From Sphingomonas lenta (GTDB lineage: Bacteria > Pseudomonadota > Alphaproteobacteria > Sphingomonadales > Sphingomonadaceae): a stretch of 64,000 nucleotides of DNA. The notes below the pieces were generated by a model that saw only the letters and a list, made by a program, of their open reading frames with translations, was not told where the DNA came from and ran no database searches. Position numbers and translations under genes: made by a program. Shown here in pieces: positions 37,138 through 47,162 of this stretch (within the stretch, counting starts at the first letter, position 1; each line of letters begins with the position of its first letter). The stretch spans positions 682,001-746,000 of the forward strand of contig NZ_NSLI01000002.1 in NCBI RefSeq assembly GCF_002288825.1. The letters run 5' to 3'.

Positions 37138-37213
37138 GGCGTCCGGAACGCGCGCACCTCCATCCATCAGAACCGTTCAACGCTTGAACCGCCCCCAAGC
37201 GGCTGTGGAGACC

Positions 37214-37435
37214 ATGATGCGCTTCGTGCAGATCGACATCCTGCCCTCGGGCAAGGCGCTCGTCGACATCGACAAGCTCACCCACGCGGTGCCGGAGGGC
37301 GAAGGCACCCGCCTCTTTCTCGGCGCGCAGCATCTGGACGTGCTGCACACGCTTGAAGAGCTGGAGAATTTGCTCGCGGGACGCGAGCGGACCGACAACG
37401 GCGAGACCAGTCGGGCCGGGTTCGGGCTGCGTTAG
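37214..37435 (+). CDS. small hypothetical protein
   Basis: 73-aa protein, unrecognised. Seen: MRFVQIDILPSGKALVDIDK, then an EGTRLFLGAQHLDVLHTLEE helix. Start at 37214 or 37217 (GGAG 3 or 6 nt upstream). Independent of the convergent SRAP gene. Confidence 0.5.
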   Translation: MMRFVQIDILPSGKALVDIDKLTHAVPEGEGTRLFLGAQHLDVLHTLEELENLLAGRERTDNGETSRAGFGLR

Positions 37436-37480
37436 CTATCGCCGCAGCCCAACTGCGGTCTCGGCCCAGTCGATCGTTGC

Positions 37481-38107
37481 TTAGGCGACCGACATCAGCT
37501 GGGACGGGAACGCGGCCTGCAGCGCCAGCACGTCTTCCATGCTCCCGCGCAGCCAGCGGTCATGGTCCTCGGGCAGCAGGATCACCGGCATGGCTTTGGG
37601 GTGCTTGGGCGCAACCAGCGGATTGGGCTCGGTCGTACAGAAAGCGTATACCCGGTCGTGGTCCTGGTCGACCTTCCACACGCCCGCGAAGCAGGGCAGC
37701 TCCTGGTCGGCGACCGAGAACCACCAGTTCGTGTCGCCGGGAGCGGCTCGGTCCTTGACCGCCTTCGGCTCGGCGAAACGGGCGAAGGGAACGAGGCAGC
37801 GGTGCTCGGGCTTCAGAAGCCACGACCGCCACATGTTGTTCTCCAAGTTTCGGGCGTTCGTCCACCAGTCATAGAGGAAGGGCAGCTCTCCTTCCTTGGC
37901 GGGGCGCTTGCGCGGCTTCCTGGTCGGGAACCCCCACTTCATGGTGCTGAGCACCCGCTCGCCGTCTTCCAGCCGGACGACGTAGCCGGGCTTGCCGGGT
38001 GCTGCGTAGTCCTTCTCCACGTCGAGCTCATTCCGCTCGTCCCAGCGCGCTTGGAAGTAGGTCAGATACTCCCAGCGCTCGACCTTGAGGTTGTACAAGT
38101 TGCACAT
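37481..38107 (-). CDS. SRAP (YedK/HMCES) abasic-site protein
   Basis: 208-aa SOS response-associated peptidase-fold protein, which crosslinks to abasic sites in single-stranded DNA through its N-terminal Cys. Seen: MC2NLYNLK start with catalytic Cys2, a WGFPTRKPRKRPAKEG loop, WWTNARNLENNMWRSW (Asn and Arg that shape the site), CLVPFARFAEP (active-site Glu) and APKHPKAMPVIL (His). The ATG at 38107 is required to place Cys at position 2. It follows two small genes and dnaE2 on the same strand, so it is the last gene of the SOS-controlled operon starting at imuA. Confidence 0.92.
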   Translation of the reverse strand: MCNLYNLKVERWEYLTYFQARWDERNELDVEKDYAAPGKPGYVVRLEDGERVLSTMKWGFPTRKPRKRPAKEGELPFLYDWWTNARNLENNMWRSWLLKPEHRCLVPFARFAEPKAVKDRAAPGDTNWWFSVADQELPCFAGVWKVDQDHDRVYAFCTTEPNPLVAPKHPKAMPVILLPEDHDRWLRGSMEDVLALQAAFPSQLMSVA

Positions 38108-38120
38108 GCGCGCGATCCGA

Positions 38121-38462
38121 TCACGACCGGTAGCGCGACACAAGCCTTCGCCACTCGTGCTTGTCGGGATAGGGTGGCTGCGGCCCTTCCGGCATCTCGC
38201 GGGTTACCGTCCAGCTCGGGCGGACGACCCGGTCGTTTTCGTCGCGACACCGCTCGCAGCAGAGCCGCTTCGCCACCTCACCGAGCGCATTGTCCCATCC
38301 CTTGCGCCGGAACAGCCACCAGAGCGCGGCCGCGTCCATCACCCGCGACCGTTCGCAGCCCGGACAGGTCAGCCGAAGCGTCCGCTTGTGGAGCGCGCAC
38401 TGCTCCAGCGTCCGGAGCTTGCGGCCGACATGATCGACGTCGGCGGACGGCGCGGCGCTCAC
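38121..38462 (-). CDS. Cys-rich hypothetical protein in SOS operon
   Basis: 113-aa protein with two Cys pairs, LTCPGCERSR and LCCERCRDEN, likely one zinc site. GTG start overlaps the upstream gene's TGA (GTGA), and SRAP starts 13 nt downstream. Position in the imu operon suggests a DNA-damage role; no family recognised. Confidence 0.7.
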   Translation of the reverse strand: MSAAPSADVDHVGRKLRTLEQCALHKRTLRLTCPGCERSRVMDAAALWWLFRRKGWDNALGEVAKRLCCERCRDENDRVVRPSWTVTREMPEGPQPPYPDKHEWRRLVSRYRS

Positions 38463-38749
38463 GAGCTCGTCCCCTCAGGGTAGCGGTCCGCCGCCTTGAG
38501 CTGGCGACAGATGCCGTTGAACCCCGCCGTCGTCCCCTGGGCCCGACCAATGTCGTTGTCCGCACCGGCCGCGTCCCAGAACGCCTCGAGCGGCCATTTC
38601 TCCGGGCAATGGTGGAGCAGGCAGCGGAGCGCGAGCCTGACCTCGACCGTGTTCACCTTCGCCTCGCCCGAACGCGCCATGGCGGCGCGCAGGATGCGCA
38701 GCGACAGGTCGATCACGACCCGCTGATGCAGCCCCCAGGAGATTCTCAC
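38459..38749 (-). CDS. hypothetical protein in SOS operon
   Basis: 96-aa protein, unrecognised. Seen: helical sequence [18 protein letters not shown] and [23 protein letters not shown] start overlaps the dnaE2 stop (GTGA) and its own stop overlaps the next start, so it is translated as part of the mutagenesis operon. Confidence 0.68.
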   Translation of the reverse strand: MRISWGLHQRVVIDLSLRILRAAMARSGEAKVNTVEVRLALRCLLHHCPEKWPLEAFWDAAGADNDIGRAQGTTAGFNGICRQLKAADRYPEGTSS

Positions 38750-41700
38750 CGGAAGTCATGGCTCTTCACGCGGATCACGTCCTCGGGATCCATGCCGTCG
38801 GCGTGCGGCGGCCAGTAGCAATCGCGCGGGGATGGGCTCCAGCCGGCGTCGCCGCGATCGGGAGATCCCGCATGGCGCGCGCCGTCGCCGCGCCCGGTCC
38901 GGTGCGGGAACGACATCGCGCCGACCTGGGCGAGCAGGTCGCCGCGGTCGACGATGCGGTCGCAGATGACGTGGATGACCTCGCCCTCGCGCTGGACGCG
39001 ACCCTTCATGCCGATCATCGGCGCGCTCATCACCGTGCGCCGCTGCGCTTCGAAGCGATCGGGCCATAAGATGCCGTTGGCGATCCCGGTCTCGTCCTCG
39101 ATGGTGATGAAGAGGACGCCCTTAGCGGAGCCGGGCTTCTGACGGACGAGGATGACGCCTGCGACCTCGACGTGCCGCCCATCACGCATCTGCTCGAGAT
39201 CGGCGCAGCGGGTCACCCCCTGGCGGGTCAGCTCGTCGCGAAGGAAGCTTAAGGGATGCGCGCGAAGCGACAGCTGGAGCGACCGATAGTCCTCAACTAC
39301 CTCGCGCCCGTCGGTCAGCGGCCGAAGGACGACCTCGGGCTCGAGCCCTTCGACCGAGAAGTTGCTCTCCCGCTCGTCGGCGGCCGCGAACAAGGGCAGC
39401 GGCGCCTCGCCGAGCCCCCTCACCTTCCACAGCCCCTGACGGCGATCATGCCCGAGCGAGTGGAAGGCGTCGGCTTCGGCCAACCGCTCGATCGCGGCGC
39501 GGGGCACGCCCGACCGCCGCCAGACCTCCTCGACCGAGCCGAACGGCGCCACGCCGCGGGCGACGACGATCGCGGCGCCGTGGATGTTGGCGAGCCCGCG
39601 CACCTGACGGAAGCCGAGCCGCACCGCCAGGTGACGGCCGCGGGTCCGCTCCAGGGTGCAATCCCAGCGGCTCGCGTTGATGCACACCGGCCGGACCTCG
39701 ACGCCGTGTCCTTGCGCGTCCCGCACGATCTGGGCGGGTGCGTAGAAGCCCATCGGCTGCGCGTTCAGGAGCGCAGCGCAGAACACGTCCGGGTGGTGGT
39801 GTTTCATCCATGACGACGCGTATGCGATCTTGGCGAAGCTGGCCGCGTGGCTCTCGGGAAAGCCATAGGAGCCGAACCCCTCGATCTGCTTGAACGTGCG
39901 CTCGGCGAAGTCGCGGGGGCACCCGCGCTCGACCATGCCTTCGACGAGCTTGTCGTAGAAGTGGCTGACGCCCCCGGTGAACTTGAACGTCGCCATGGCG
40001 CGCCGGAGCTGGTCGGCCTCGACCGGCGTGAACCCGGCACCGACGATCGCCACCTTCATCGCCTGCTCCTGGAAGAGCGGCACGCCCAAGGTCTTCTCGA
40101 GCACACCGCGGAGGTCGGGATGCGGGTACTCCGGCTTCTCCAGCCCCTCGCGCCGGCGGAGGTAAGGGTGCACCATGTCGCCCTGGATGGGACCGGGACG
40201 CACGATCGCGACTTGGACGACGAGGTCGTAGAAGCGCGCCGGCTTCATCCTGGGCAGCATCGATATCTGCGCCCTGGACTCGATCTGAAAGGTGCCGAGC
40301 GTGTCCGCCTTCTGGATCATGGCGAAGACGTCCGGGTCGTCGTCCTGGAGGTCAGCCAGGCCGATCCGGATCCCCTTGGCCTCCTCGAGCAGGTTGAACG
40401 CCCGGTTCATGCAGCCGAGCATGCCGAGGCCCAGAACGTCGACCTTCATGAACCTCAAACAGTCGATGTCGTCCTTGTCCCACTCGATGATCTGCCGATC
40501 GTCCATCGCCGCGGGCTCGATGGGGACCAGGTCGTCGAGGCGGTCATGGGTGAGCACAAAGCCGCCCGGATGCTGCGAGCTGTGCCTGGGCGTGCCGATC
40601 AGCTTGCGCGCGAGATCGAGCGTCAGCTGCAGCCGGCGGTCGCTCGCATCGAGGTTGAGCTGCTCGACATGTTTCTCGCCGACGCCCTCGGCCGACCAGC
40701 CCCAGACCTGGCCGGCGAGCGCGCCGGTCAGGTCCTCAGGGAGGCCCAGCGCCTTGCCGACGTCGCGCACCGCGCCGCGCGCGCGGTAGCGCGTCACCAC
40801 GGCCGTGAGCGCCGCGCGGGTGCGGCCGTAGGTCTCGTAGATCCACTGGATGATCTCCTCGCGCCGCTCGTGCTCGAAATCGACGTCGATGTCGGGCGGC
40901 TCCCTCCTCTCGCCCGACACGAAGCGCTCGAAGAGGAGCTCGTGCCTGATCGGATCGATGCTGGTGATCCCGAGCACGAAGCAGACGCACGAGTTCGCGG
41001 CCGAGCCCCTGCCCTGGCACAGGATGCCGCGCCGCCGCGCCTCGGCGACGATGCTGTTCACCGTCAGGAAGTAGGGCGCGTAGCCGAGGTCGCCAATGAG
41101 CCGGAGTTCGTGGGCGATCTGGCTGCGATACGCGTCAGGCACGCCGTCGGGGAACATACGCTCCGCGGCTTCGCGCGACAGCTTCTCCAGCGCGCCTTGC
41201 GCCGTCATCCCCTCGACCACGCGCTCGTGCGGATATTGGTAGCTGAGTTCACCCAGATCGAAGCGACAGCGGTCCGCGATGTCGCACGTTGCTGCGATCG
41301 CGTCCGGATAATCGGCGAAGCGGCGCACCATCTCCTCCGGAGATTTCAGCGCCCGATCGGCATGCGCCTCGCGCCGGTAGCCCAGCTCGTCGACGGTGCA
41401 CTTCTCCCGGATCGCGGTGACCACGTCCTGGAGCACGCGCGCCTCGGGTGCGTGATAGAGCACATCGCCGGTCGCGACCGCTCGAACCCGCGCCGCGCGG
41501 GCCTGGGCGGTCAGGCGATCGAGGCGAACGGCGTCCTCAGGCCGCCGACGATGGCTCAGCGCCAGATAGGCGCGATCGCCAAACAGGTCGGCGAGTTCGC
41601 CCAAGTGGAACGCATTGGTATCGTCGGGCTCATCCGGTACCAGGATCGCGATTAGGCCTTCAGCCCAGGCCGCCACGTCCGCCCAGCCGAGCGTGCATCC

Positions 41701-42012
41701 ACCCTTCCCCGCCCGTGCCTTGCCGATGGTGAGCAGCCGGGTCAGCCGCGACCAGGCAGGCCGGTCGGTCGGGTAGAGGAGCAGCCGCCAACCATCGTCG
41801 AGATCAAGGCGGGCGCCTGGGATCGAGCGGACGCCCGTGGTCTTGGCCGCCTCGTAAGCTCGGACCATGCCGCCGACGGTGCCCAAATCGGCGACACCGA
41901 GCGCGTCATAGCCGAGCAGCGCCGCGGCCGCGAAAAGCTCCTGCGGATCGCTGGCACCGCGCAGGAAGCTGAAATGCGTGAGCATCTGCAGCTCGACATA
42001 GGGCGCTGCCAT
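38746..42012 (-). CDS. dnaE2: error-prone DNA polymerase DnaE2 (ImuC)
   Basis: 1088-aa C-family polymerase used in SOS mutagenesis. Seen: N-terminal PHP domain ([36 protein letters not shown]), catalytic acids in [16 protein letters not shown], the [15 protein letters not shown] block, RRAMATFKF, and a C-terminal OB region ([20 protein letters not shown]). Length is normal for DnaE2. Start ATG at 42012 shares one base with the imuB stop (TGATG); the upstream extension of the frame is a shadow of imuB. Works with ImuA and ImuB. Confidence 0.96.
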   Translation of the reverse strand: MAAPYVELQMLTHFSFLRGASDPQELFAAAALLGYDALGVADLGTVGGMVRAYEAAKTTGVRSIPGARLDLDDGWRLLLYPTDRPAWSRLTRLLTIGKARAGKGGCTLGWADVAAWAEGLIAILVPDEPDDTNAFHLGELADLFGDRAYLALSHRRRPEDAVRLDRLTAQARAARVRAVATGDVLYHAPEARVLQDVVTAIREKCTVDELGYRREAHADRALKSPEEMVRRFADYPDAIAATCDIADRCRFDLGELSYQYPHERVVEGMTAQGALEKLSREAAERMFPDGVPDAYRSQIAHELRLIGDLGYAPYFLTVNSIVAEARRRGILCQGRGSAANSCVCFVLGITSIDPIRHELLFERFVSGERREPPDIDVDFEHERREEIIQWIYETYGRTRAALTAVVTRYRARGAVRDVGKALGLPEDLTGALAGQVWGWSAEGVGEKHVEQLNLDASDRRLQLTLDLARKLIGTPRHSSQHPGGFVLTHDRLDDLVPIEPAAMDDRQIIEWDKDDIDCLRFMKVDVLGLGMLGCMNRAFNLLEEAKGIRIGLADLQDDDPDVFAMIQKADTLGTFQIESRAQISMLPRMKPARFYDLVVQVAIVRPGPIQGDMVHPYLRRREGLEKPEYPHPDLRGVLEKTLGVPLFQEQAMKVAIVGAGFTPVEADQLRRAMATFKFTGGVSHFYDKLVEGMVERGCPRDFAERTFKQIEGFGSYGFPESHAASFAKIAYASSWMKHHHPDVFCAALLNAQPMGFYAPAQIVRDAQGHGVEVRPVCINASRWDCTLERTRGRHLAVRLGFRQVRGLANIHGAAIVVARGVAPFGSVEEVWRRSGVPRAAIERLAEADAFHSLGHDRRQGLWKVRGLGEAPLPLFAAADERESNFSVEGLEPEVVLRPLTDGREVVEDYRSLQLSLRAHPLSFLRDELTRQGVTRCADLEQMRDGRHVEVAGVILVRQKPGSAKGVLFITIEDETGIANGILWPDRFEAQRRTVMSAPMIGMKGRVQREGEVIHVICDRIVDRGDLLAQVGAMSFPHRTGRGDGARHAGSPDRGDAGWSPSPRDCYWPPHADGMDPEDVIRVKSHDFR

Positions 42013-43808
42013 CAGCCGAAGACCCCGTGGAGCCACCAAGACAGGTTGCCGGTGGCGGCGTCCACGCCGTCGCCGCGCCGGAACACCCAGAAGCGCTGCC
42101 CGGACACGTCTTCCAAGCAGAAATAATCCCGCACGCCCCACACCTCGTTTTTGCTGCGCCACCATTCGCCGTGGATGCGCTCGGGCCCGTCGGCGTTCGC
42201 CACGCGGTAGATTTGCCCGCGCCATTCGAAGCGGCGGGGCGGCTGGTCGGGAAGCAGCGCCACCACCTGCGCCAGCAGCTCGGGCCGCGCGAGCAGGCGG
42301 GCAGGCCGCCTCCAGGCCGGCCAGCCGTCAGGCCTCGCCAGCGGCGCCGCCCTCGCCACCGCGCGTTCGGGCACATGGCTCTCGACCGAGCCGATCCGGA
42401 ACAGCGCGTCACGACCCGCCCGGCCCGCGAGCGTGTCGACCAGCTTCGGCACATCGACGGCCTGAGCATCCCCGGCCAGGATCGTAGCCAGCGACGTGGC
42501 CCCGAGCGGTTCGGTGTGCGTGGCCGTCAGCGCGAACTTCTCCAGCCCCAGCCCCGGATCGAGGCGCTCGATGCGCATCGAGAGAAGGCGCAAGAGGTGC
42601 TTGGGGTCGCGGTTCGGGCGCGAGGTGCCGATCGAGACCTTCTGCTCCGCGCCGTCCACCCGGTCGCACGCGAACTGCAACGCGCGCGCGCCGAGCCCGC
42701 GCGCCCGGAGCAGCTCGACCAACTCGTCGAGCAGGTCCGCCATGACCTGGCCGATCTGCTCCGCCGCGCCGATCGGCTCCAGCAGGCGACGCTCGACCGC
42801 GGGCGGCGCCTCGTCCACCACGGGCACGATCGGCTCAGGCGTACGGCCGAGCGCCTCGTCGAGCCGCTCGACCGTCACCAGCCCCAAGCGCCGGGCGAGC
42901 GGCCCGCGCGGCATCGAGATCAGGTCGCCTATTCGCTCGAGCCCGAACCGGCGCGCCGCGGTGAGCGCATCATTTGGAACGCGAAGCGCCGCGAGCGGCA
43001 GCGGCAGAAGTGCTTCAGCCGTCTGAACCGGAGGCACGAGGCTGATCGGCTCGGTGCCGTACCGGGCGATGGCGTGCGCCGCGCCCGGCGTGTCGGCGAC
43101 CGCGACGCGCGCGGTGAACCCCGCCCGGCGGCAAAAGGCGACGATGCGGCGGCAGAGCCGCTCCTCGTCGCCGAACAGGTGCGCGACGCCGGTCAGGTCG
43201 AGCCAGAGCCCGTCATGGCCCGAGACGCTGGCTACCGGCGTCCAGCTCCGCACCGCGCGCAAAGCAAGGCGCTCAAGCAGGTGTGCGTCGGCTTCCCGGT
43301 CGGCCGGACGCACGTCCAGATCGGAGACGAGCACGCGCGCGTGCGTCGCCGCCATGCCGACGCCGATACCCAGAGCGAGCGCGGCCGGGCACGCCGCCGC
43401 GACCTCCTGCCGACGTCCGACGACGTCGACGAGCACCAGCGGTCGCCGGCCCTGCGCCTTGACGACAGGAGACTGCTCCGAAACGCATGCATCACCGTCC
43501 GGCATCCGCCGGAACGGATGCTCGGCTGCCTCCGATCGCCGCCCGAGCTCCCGGATCGAGGGTTGCCGATGCGCCGGTAACGCCGCGATCTCCGCCTCGA
43601 CCGCGCCGCGCGTGCAGGCGTCGTCCCGCGCCCAGCGCGCGCCCGGGCGCCAGCCGCCGCCGCGCGGCACCGAGCAGGCGCCGGGATCGTCGTCGACCGG
43701 CGGCTCGAAGCGCCGCCGCGCCTCAGGCCGCGAGATGCTGGGACGTTCCTGCCTGCGCAGCCGCTCGATGGCGAGCTGGGGCAGGAACAGCGAGGCGACC
43801 CGTCGCAT
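42012..43808 (-). CDS. imuB: ImuB (Y-family polymerase-like)
   Basis: 598-aa catalytically inactive Y-family polymerase relative that links DnaE2 to the beta clamp. Seen: N-terminal [20 protein letters not shown], a Y-family core ([39 protein letters not shown]), little-finger region and a C-terminal tail ending WWLHGVFG. An insertion rich in Pro, Arg and Gly occurs at about 25-75. ATG at 43808. The 5' end overlaps imuA by 86 nt, an unusually long overlap. Confidence 0.93.
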   Translation of the reverse strand: MRRVASLFLPQLAIERLRRQERPSISRPEARRRFEPPVDDDPGACSVPRGGGWRPGARWARDDACTRGAVEAEIAALPAHRQPSIRELGRRSEAAEHPFRRMPDGDACVSEQSPVVKAQGRRPLVLVDVVGRRQEVAAACPAALALGIGVGMAATHARVLVSDLDVRPADREADAHLLERLALRAVRSWTPVASVSGHDGLWLDLTGVAHLFGDEERLCRRIVAFCRRAGFTARVAVADTPGAAHAIARYGTEPISLVPPVQTAEALLPLPLAALRVPNDALTAARRFGLERIGDLISMPRGPLARRLGLVTVERLDEALGRTPEPIVPVVDEAPPAVERRLLEPIGAAEQIGQVMADLLDELVELLRARGLGARALQFACDRVDGAEQKVSIGTSRPNRDPKHLLRLLSMRIERLDPGLGLEKFALTATHTEPLGATSLATILAGDAQAVDVPKLVDTLAGRAGRDALFRIGSVESHVPERAVARAAPLARPDGWPAWRRPARLLARPELLAQVVALLPDQPPRRFEWRGQIYRVANADGPERIHGEWWRSKNEVWGVRDYFCLEDVSGQRFWVFRRGDGVDAATGNLSWWLHGVFG

Positions 43809-44493
43809 CGCAGCCCTCCACGATCCAGGAACAAGCCTCGCCGCCCCGCTGGCGGACGAGGTCGACCGCCCATCGCGACCGGCCGACGCCGGCCACGCGG
43901 AGTGGGGTCGAGGGCGCACAGCCCACGCGCCATCGCGTCGAGGCCGCCGAGGGCTCCTCGAACGGCTCGCGCCCGAGCTTGCGCCAGCGACGGAACAGGA
44001 TGACCGGCACGCCCCTGGCGGCGGCCGCGAGCTGGAGCCGGCGGGTGGCGACCATGGAGGCGCGCCGCACTTCGCCGATCACGACCGCGGGCGAGCCGTC
44101 GCGCACCGCGTCCTCGATCAGCGCGAGCAGCGCATTGTCGTCCCGGAGCTCCGCGTAGAGCACGTCGGCCGGCCTCAGCCCCGCCTGTTCGAGACCCGGC
44201 GCATAGAGGTCGAAGCGAGTGGTCGCCCACAGCGCCTGGCCAGTCGAAGCGGCCACGAAACGCGCGGCCACGCCGGCGATGAACAACGTCGCGGCCGCAT
44301 CGTCGGCGAGCGATGTCGACGCGCCAGCGACCTCGTGCATTCCGCCGACCGCCAAGCCACCAGCGGCCAAGCGGTCGTCGACCGCGTCGATGCCGAAGGC
44401 GAGCACGCCGTGATCGACGTTCCGCTCGGTGACGGCGTCAACCTTGGAGCGGAGCTCGGCGAGTCGGTCGGCTTGGGCGGGTACGGTCAGCAT
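43723..44493 (-). CDS. imuA: ImuA (RecA-like mutagenesis protein)
   Basis: 256-aa RecA/SulA-related protein of the SOS mutasome. Seen: LTVPAQADRLAELRSKVDAV, FGIDAVDDRLAAGGLAVGGM, the ALWATTRFDLYAPGLEQAGL block and VPVILFRRWRKLGREP. ATG at 44493 chosen because a LexA box (44512-44526) lies 19 nt upstream and covers the alternative GTG at 44517. First gene of the imuA-imuB-dnaE2-orf-orf-SRAP operon. Confidence 0.93.
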   Translation of the reverse strand: MLTVPAQADRLAELRSKVDAVTERNVDHGVLAFGIDAVDDRLAAGGLAVGGMHEVAGASTSLADDAAATLFIAGVAARFVAASTGQALWATTRFDLYAPGLEQAGLRPADVLYAELRDDNALLALIEDAVRDGSPAVVIGEVRRASMVATRRLQLAAAARGVPVILFRRWRKLGREPFEEPSAASTRWRVGCAPSTPLRVAGVGRSRWAVDLVRQRGGEACSWIVEGCDATGRLAVPAPARHRAAAQAGTSQHLAA

Positions 44494-44511
44494 GGAATTA
44501 CGGCTACTCTC

Positions 44512-44526
44512 GTTCACTTTATGTTC
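44512..44526 (-). promoter_or_regulatory. LexA (SOS) box of the imu operon
   Basis: GTTCACTTTATGTTC, an exact GTTC-N7-GTTC match to the known alphaproteobacterial LexA box, 19 nt before the imuA ATG. LexA bound here would block transcription of the whole mutagenesis operon until DNA damage. Confidence 0.85.
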
Positions 44527-44677
44527 CGTTAGCGAACCGACCTCGTCAACGCCCGATCGACTCCGTGCGCGACGAAGCTGGGGATAACTCCAGCATGGGC
44601 TGCCCCTCCGCGACCGAGCAGGATCAAGGATGGCGAACCTATCGAGGCGGTGACGTCGAAAGCCCCACGCCGCGCCA

Positions 44678-45331
44678 TCAGTGCCGCCCCGCCGACCACA
44701 CGACCCGCCCGATCACCGCGATCGTGGACACGTCCACATCCTCCCAGCTCGGATAGGCCGGATTGTCGCTGCGGACCGAGATACGGCCCTTCACGGGACT
44801 GCAGGCGATCCGCTTCACATGGAGATCGTCCCCGCGCCGAAGGACGTAGATGCCGTCCCGGAGACGCGATACGCCGTCGTTGCGATTGACCATGATGTCG
44901 TCGCCGTCGCTCAGCGTCGGCTCCATCGAGTCACCTTGCACCTGGATCAGCGATAGCCCGTCCGGGCTCCCATGGGCGAGGTCGCGCAGCCAGCGTTCGC
45001 TGAAACCGAACGTGTCGGAGGCGAACTCGGAGAACGCCGTGGCTCCGGGACCAGCCGAGGCGCGGACGTCGAGACGCGGCACCTTGCGCAGCTTCTTCTT
45101 GTCGTCGGCCTGCGGATCGGCGCCCAGCATCGTCTCGGGTACGCCGAGCGCCGACGCGATCACGCGCCGGTCGCGTTCGTCGAGCCTGCGGGGAGTGCCG
45201 CGATGGATGAACTGGCTGATATAGGACGGGTTGCGCCTGATCATCCGCGACACCGCGGCATAATCCCAGCCGCGCTCGCGAATGACCTGATCGAGATAAG
45301 CGCGGGGGTCCTGGACGACGGGCGTTTGCAC
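44678..45331 (-). CDS. LexA/CI-like S24 transcriptional regulator
   Basis: 217-aa regulator. Seen: N-terminal helix-turn-helix (DYAAVSRMIRRNPSYISQFI), an Ala-Gly-type cleavage region (DVRASAGPGATAF), and a peptidase S24 domain with Ser135 (GDSMEPTL) and Lys173 (DLHVKRIACSP) as catalytic dyad. GTG at 45331 follows AGAGG and starts just before the HTH; an ATG at 45451 overlaps the transglycosylase stop (TGATG) and would add 40 Arg-rich residues. Such proteins self-cleave on RecA filaments. It probably governs the mobile element or toxin genes and is not the host LexA itself. Confidence 0.85.
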   Translation of the reverse strand: MQTPVVQDPRAYLDQVIRERGWDYAAVSRMIRRNPSYISQFIHRGTPRRLDERDRRVIASALGVPETMLGADPQADDKKKLRKVPRLDVRASAGPGATAFSEFASDTFGFSERWLRDLAHGSPDGLSLIQVQGDSMEPTLSDGDDIMVNRNDGVSRLRDGIYVLRRGDDLHVKRIACSPVKGRISVRSDNPAYPSWEDVDVSTIAVIGRVVWSAGRH

Positions 45332-45450
45332 GAGCCACCTCTGGCTGCTGAAAGGTTCGGATCGGAGGGTACACCGGATCTCAGGCGGGTCCGTCGTCCT
45401 CCGCCGCATACGCGCGGCGACGGAGCGGCGCTGCCGCTCGGTGCTAAGCA

Positions 45451-46095
45451 TCAGAAGCTCTCCCGCGACGACAACCAGCGGCCGATCACCCGGCTCACAT
45501 AGACCGGCGTCTCACGATTGCCGGGAATGCCGCCGGCCTTAGCGACTGCCCCTGGCCCGGCATTGTAGGCTGCGAGCGCCAGCGATACCGAGCCGAACCG
45601 GTCGAGCATCTGGCGCAGGTAACGCGCCCCACCCTCGATGCTCTGGACGGGGTCGAACCGGTCCGTGACGCCCAGATCCACGGCCGTTCCCGGCATGAGC
45701 TGGGCAAGCCCCGCGGCACCGGCGCGGCTGACCGCGAACGGCAGGTACGCGGACTCCGTCGCGATCAGCGCGTCCAACAGCCCCAGCGGCAGACGGTGAC
45801 GGTTCTCGGCGCTGTTGATCCAGGGAAGCACGCGCTCGCGCGCCAGCGACGTCGCCGGTCGCCTCGCCGCCACATGCGGCCGGAGCGCCGACATCGAATG
45901 GACCGTCGCGGCGGGCGCGAGCGTCGGCTGACGAATTGCGATCCGGTGCTCGATCAGCGCGAAGCCCGGCGCGTCCGGCGCGAAATCGGGTTCCGGCTCC
46001 GCCGCGTGCGCGGCGGACCCGAGCAGTGTCGCAACGGCCAGAGCCGTTCGACCTAAGCGATTGGGCGTGAACATGATGGTCGTCCTTGCTCGCAT
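45451..46095 (-). CDS. lytic transglycosylase (SLT family)
   Basis: 214-aa periplasmic murein lyase. Seen: signal peptide (NRLGRTALAVATLLGSAAHA), SLT domain with catalytic Glu in ALIATESAYLPFAVSRAGAA, GLAQLMPGTAVDLGV, and SLALAAYNAGPGAV. ATG at 46095 has GGAAGGG 5 nt upstream; ATG at 46074 is an alternative. Small SLT enzymes of this type open the wall for conjugation machinery. A LexA box is placed 17 bp upstream, suggesting damage-induced expression together with the downstream S24 gene. Confidence 0.9.
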   Translation of the reverse strand: MRARTTIMFTPNRLGRTALAVATLLGSAAHAAEPEPDFAPDAPGFALIEHRIAIRQPTLAPAATVHSMSALRPHVAARRPATSLARERVLPWINSAENRHRLPLGLLDALIATESAYLPFAVSRAGAAGLAQLMPGTAVDLGVTDRFDPVQSIEGGARYLRQMLDRFGSVSLALAAYNAGPGAVAKAGGIPGNRETPVYVSRVIGRWLSSRESF

Positions 46096-46111
46096 TCTGC
46101 CCTTCCGCATA

Positions 46112-46126
46112 GAACATAGACGGAAC
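46112..46126. promoter_or_regulatory. second LexA-type box
   Basis: GAACATAGACGGAAC (GTTCCGTCTATGTTC on the other strand), an exact GTTC-N7-GTTC match located between the divergent transglycosylase (minus) and toprim (plus) genes. It could control either or both. Confidence 0.7.
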
Positions 46127-46203
46127 AGACAAGCGGATGACAGCGGCCGCGGGAGGTGAGGCGGCGGGGCAAGCTGACGGAAGCTCGCAGCAGGAGAAGG
46201 CCC

Positions 46204-47094
46204 GTGGGCACCTCACCTCACCCTTTCAGTCTCGCCGATGAGGGCCGATTCATCGTCGAGCATCTCGGCGGGCGCTGGTCGCACGGCGGCGGGATGTGCC
46301 GCTGTCCCGCCCATGCCGACCGCTCGCCATCCTTGAGCGTCCGGGTCGGGACGACGCGTCTGCTCCTCCACTGCTTCGCCGGCTGCGCGGCGCCGGACAT
46401 CCTGCGCGAGCTCCGGCGTCTCGGCCTGCTGTCCGGCCGGCCGGCCGTTCATGGACGCGCGAACGATTTCGCGGGCCACGCGAAGGATTTCGCGCGCGCC
46501 GCGACGCGCGTCTGGCGCGACGCGCGAATCATCGCGGGAACGCCAGCGGAGCGCTATCTGCGGAGTCGCGCGATCACCCTGCCCTCGCCCGAGCTCCGCT
46601 ACCATCCGCGAGCACCCCACGGACCCAAGCCGTTCACGCAGTTCCGCCCCGCGCTAGTGGCCGCGGTGCGCGACGACACGGGCCTGGTCGGCGTTCACCG
46701 CACCTTCCTTGACCGGCGCACCGGCCGGCTGGCGCAGCTGCCCGAGCCGAAGCTTGGGCTCGGCCGGTTCGGCGGCGGCGCCGTCCGGCTTGGCGGGTCA
46801 GGTCCACGGCTAGGGCTGGCCGAGGGTCTGGAGACGGCGCTGTCCGCGGCCATGCTGTTCGGCGTGCCGTGCTGGGCCACGCTCGGCACCGAGCGCTTCC
46901 GTCACGTGCGACTGCCGGGCGGCATCGAGGAGCTCATGCTCTTCCTCGATCACGACGCAGGCGGCAGGCGCGCGGAGCGGCTGGCGCGCGACGCGCACGC
47001 CGCCATCCCGGTGATCACCACCTACTTCCCGCGCCGCTGGAGCTGCGACTGGAACGACGTGCTCCGCGCAAGCGTGCAGGCCGACGCGGCCTGA
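46204..47094 (+). CDS. DUF7146/toprim domain primase-like protein
   Basis: 296-aa protein with an N-terminal zinc-finger-like segment (GGGMCRCPAHADRSPSLSV with HCFAGC) as in CHC2-type primases and a C-terminal toprim domain (LGLAEGLETALSAAMLFG; MLFLDHDAGGRRAERLA). Such proteins are common on plasmids and integrative elements, where they probably prime replication. GTG at 46204 has GGAG 7 nt upstream. Followed after 68 bp by the large methylase-helicase. Confidence 0.85.
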   Translation: MGTSPHPFSLADEGRFIVEHLGGRWSHGGGMCRCPAHADRSPSLSVRVGTTRLLLHCFAGCAAPDILRELRRLGLLSGRPAVHGRANDFAGHAKDFARAATRVWRDARIIAGTPAERYLRSRAITLPSPELRYHPRAPHGPKPFTQFRPALVAAVRDDTGLVGVHRTFLDRRTGRLAQLPEPKLGLGRFGGGAVRLGGSGPRLGLAEGLETALSAAMLFGVPCWATLGTERFRHVRLPGGIEELMLFLDHDAGGRRAERLARDAHAAIPVITTYFPRRWSCDWNDVLRASVQADAA

Positions 47095-47162
47095 GAGGAG
47101 AGGGATCGGCAGGTCTCGCGACCCGACCGCGGCGATGGAGCCCGGCGGGCCGGAGACAGACC

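Noticed and set aside
39847..41655. 602-aa open frame on the plus strand
   Set aside because: Antisense to dnaE2, which has clear catalytic motifs; no independent evidence.
44678..45331. Host LexA repressor
   Set aside because: The HTH and linker resemble CI-like S24 regulators of mobile elements, and the gene sits inside the island next to a transglycosylase.
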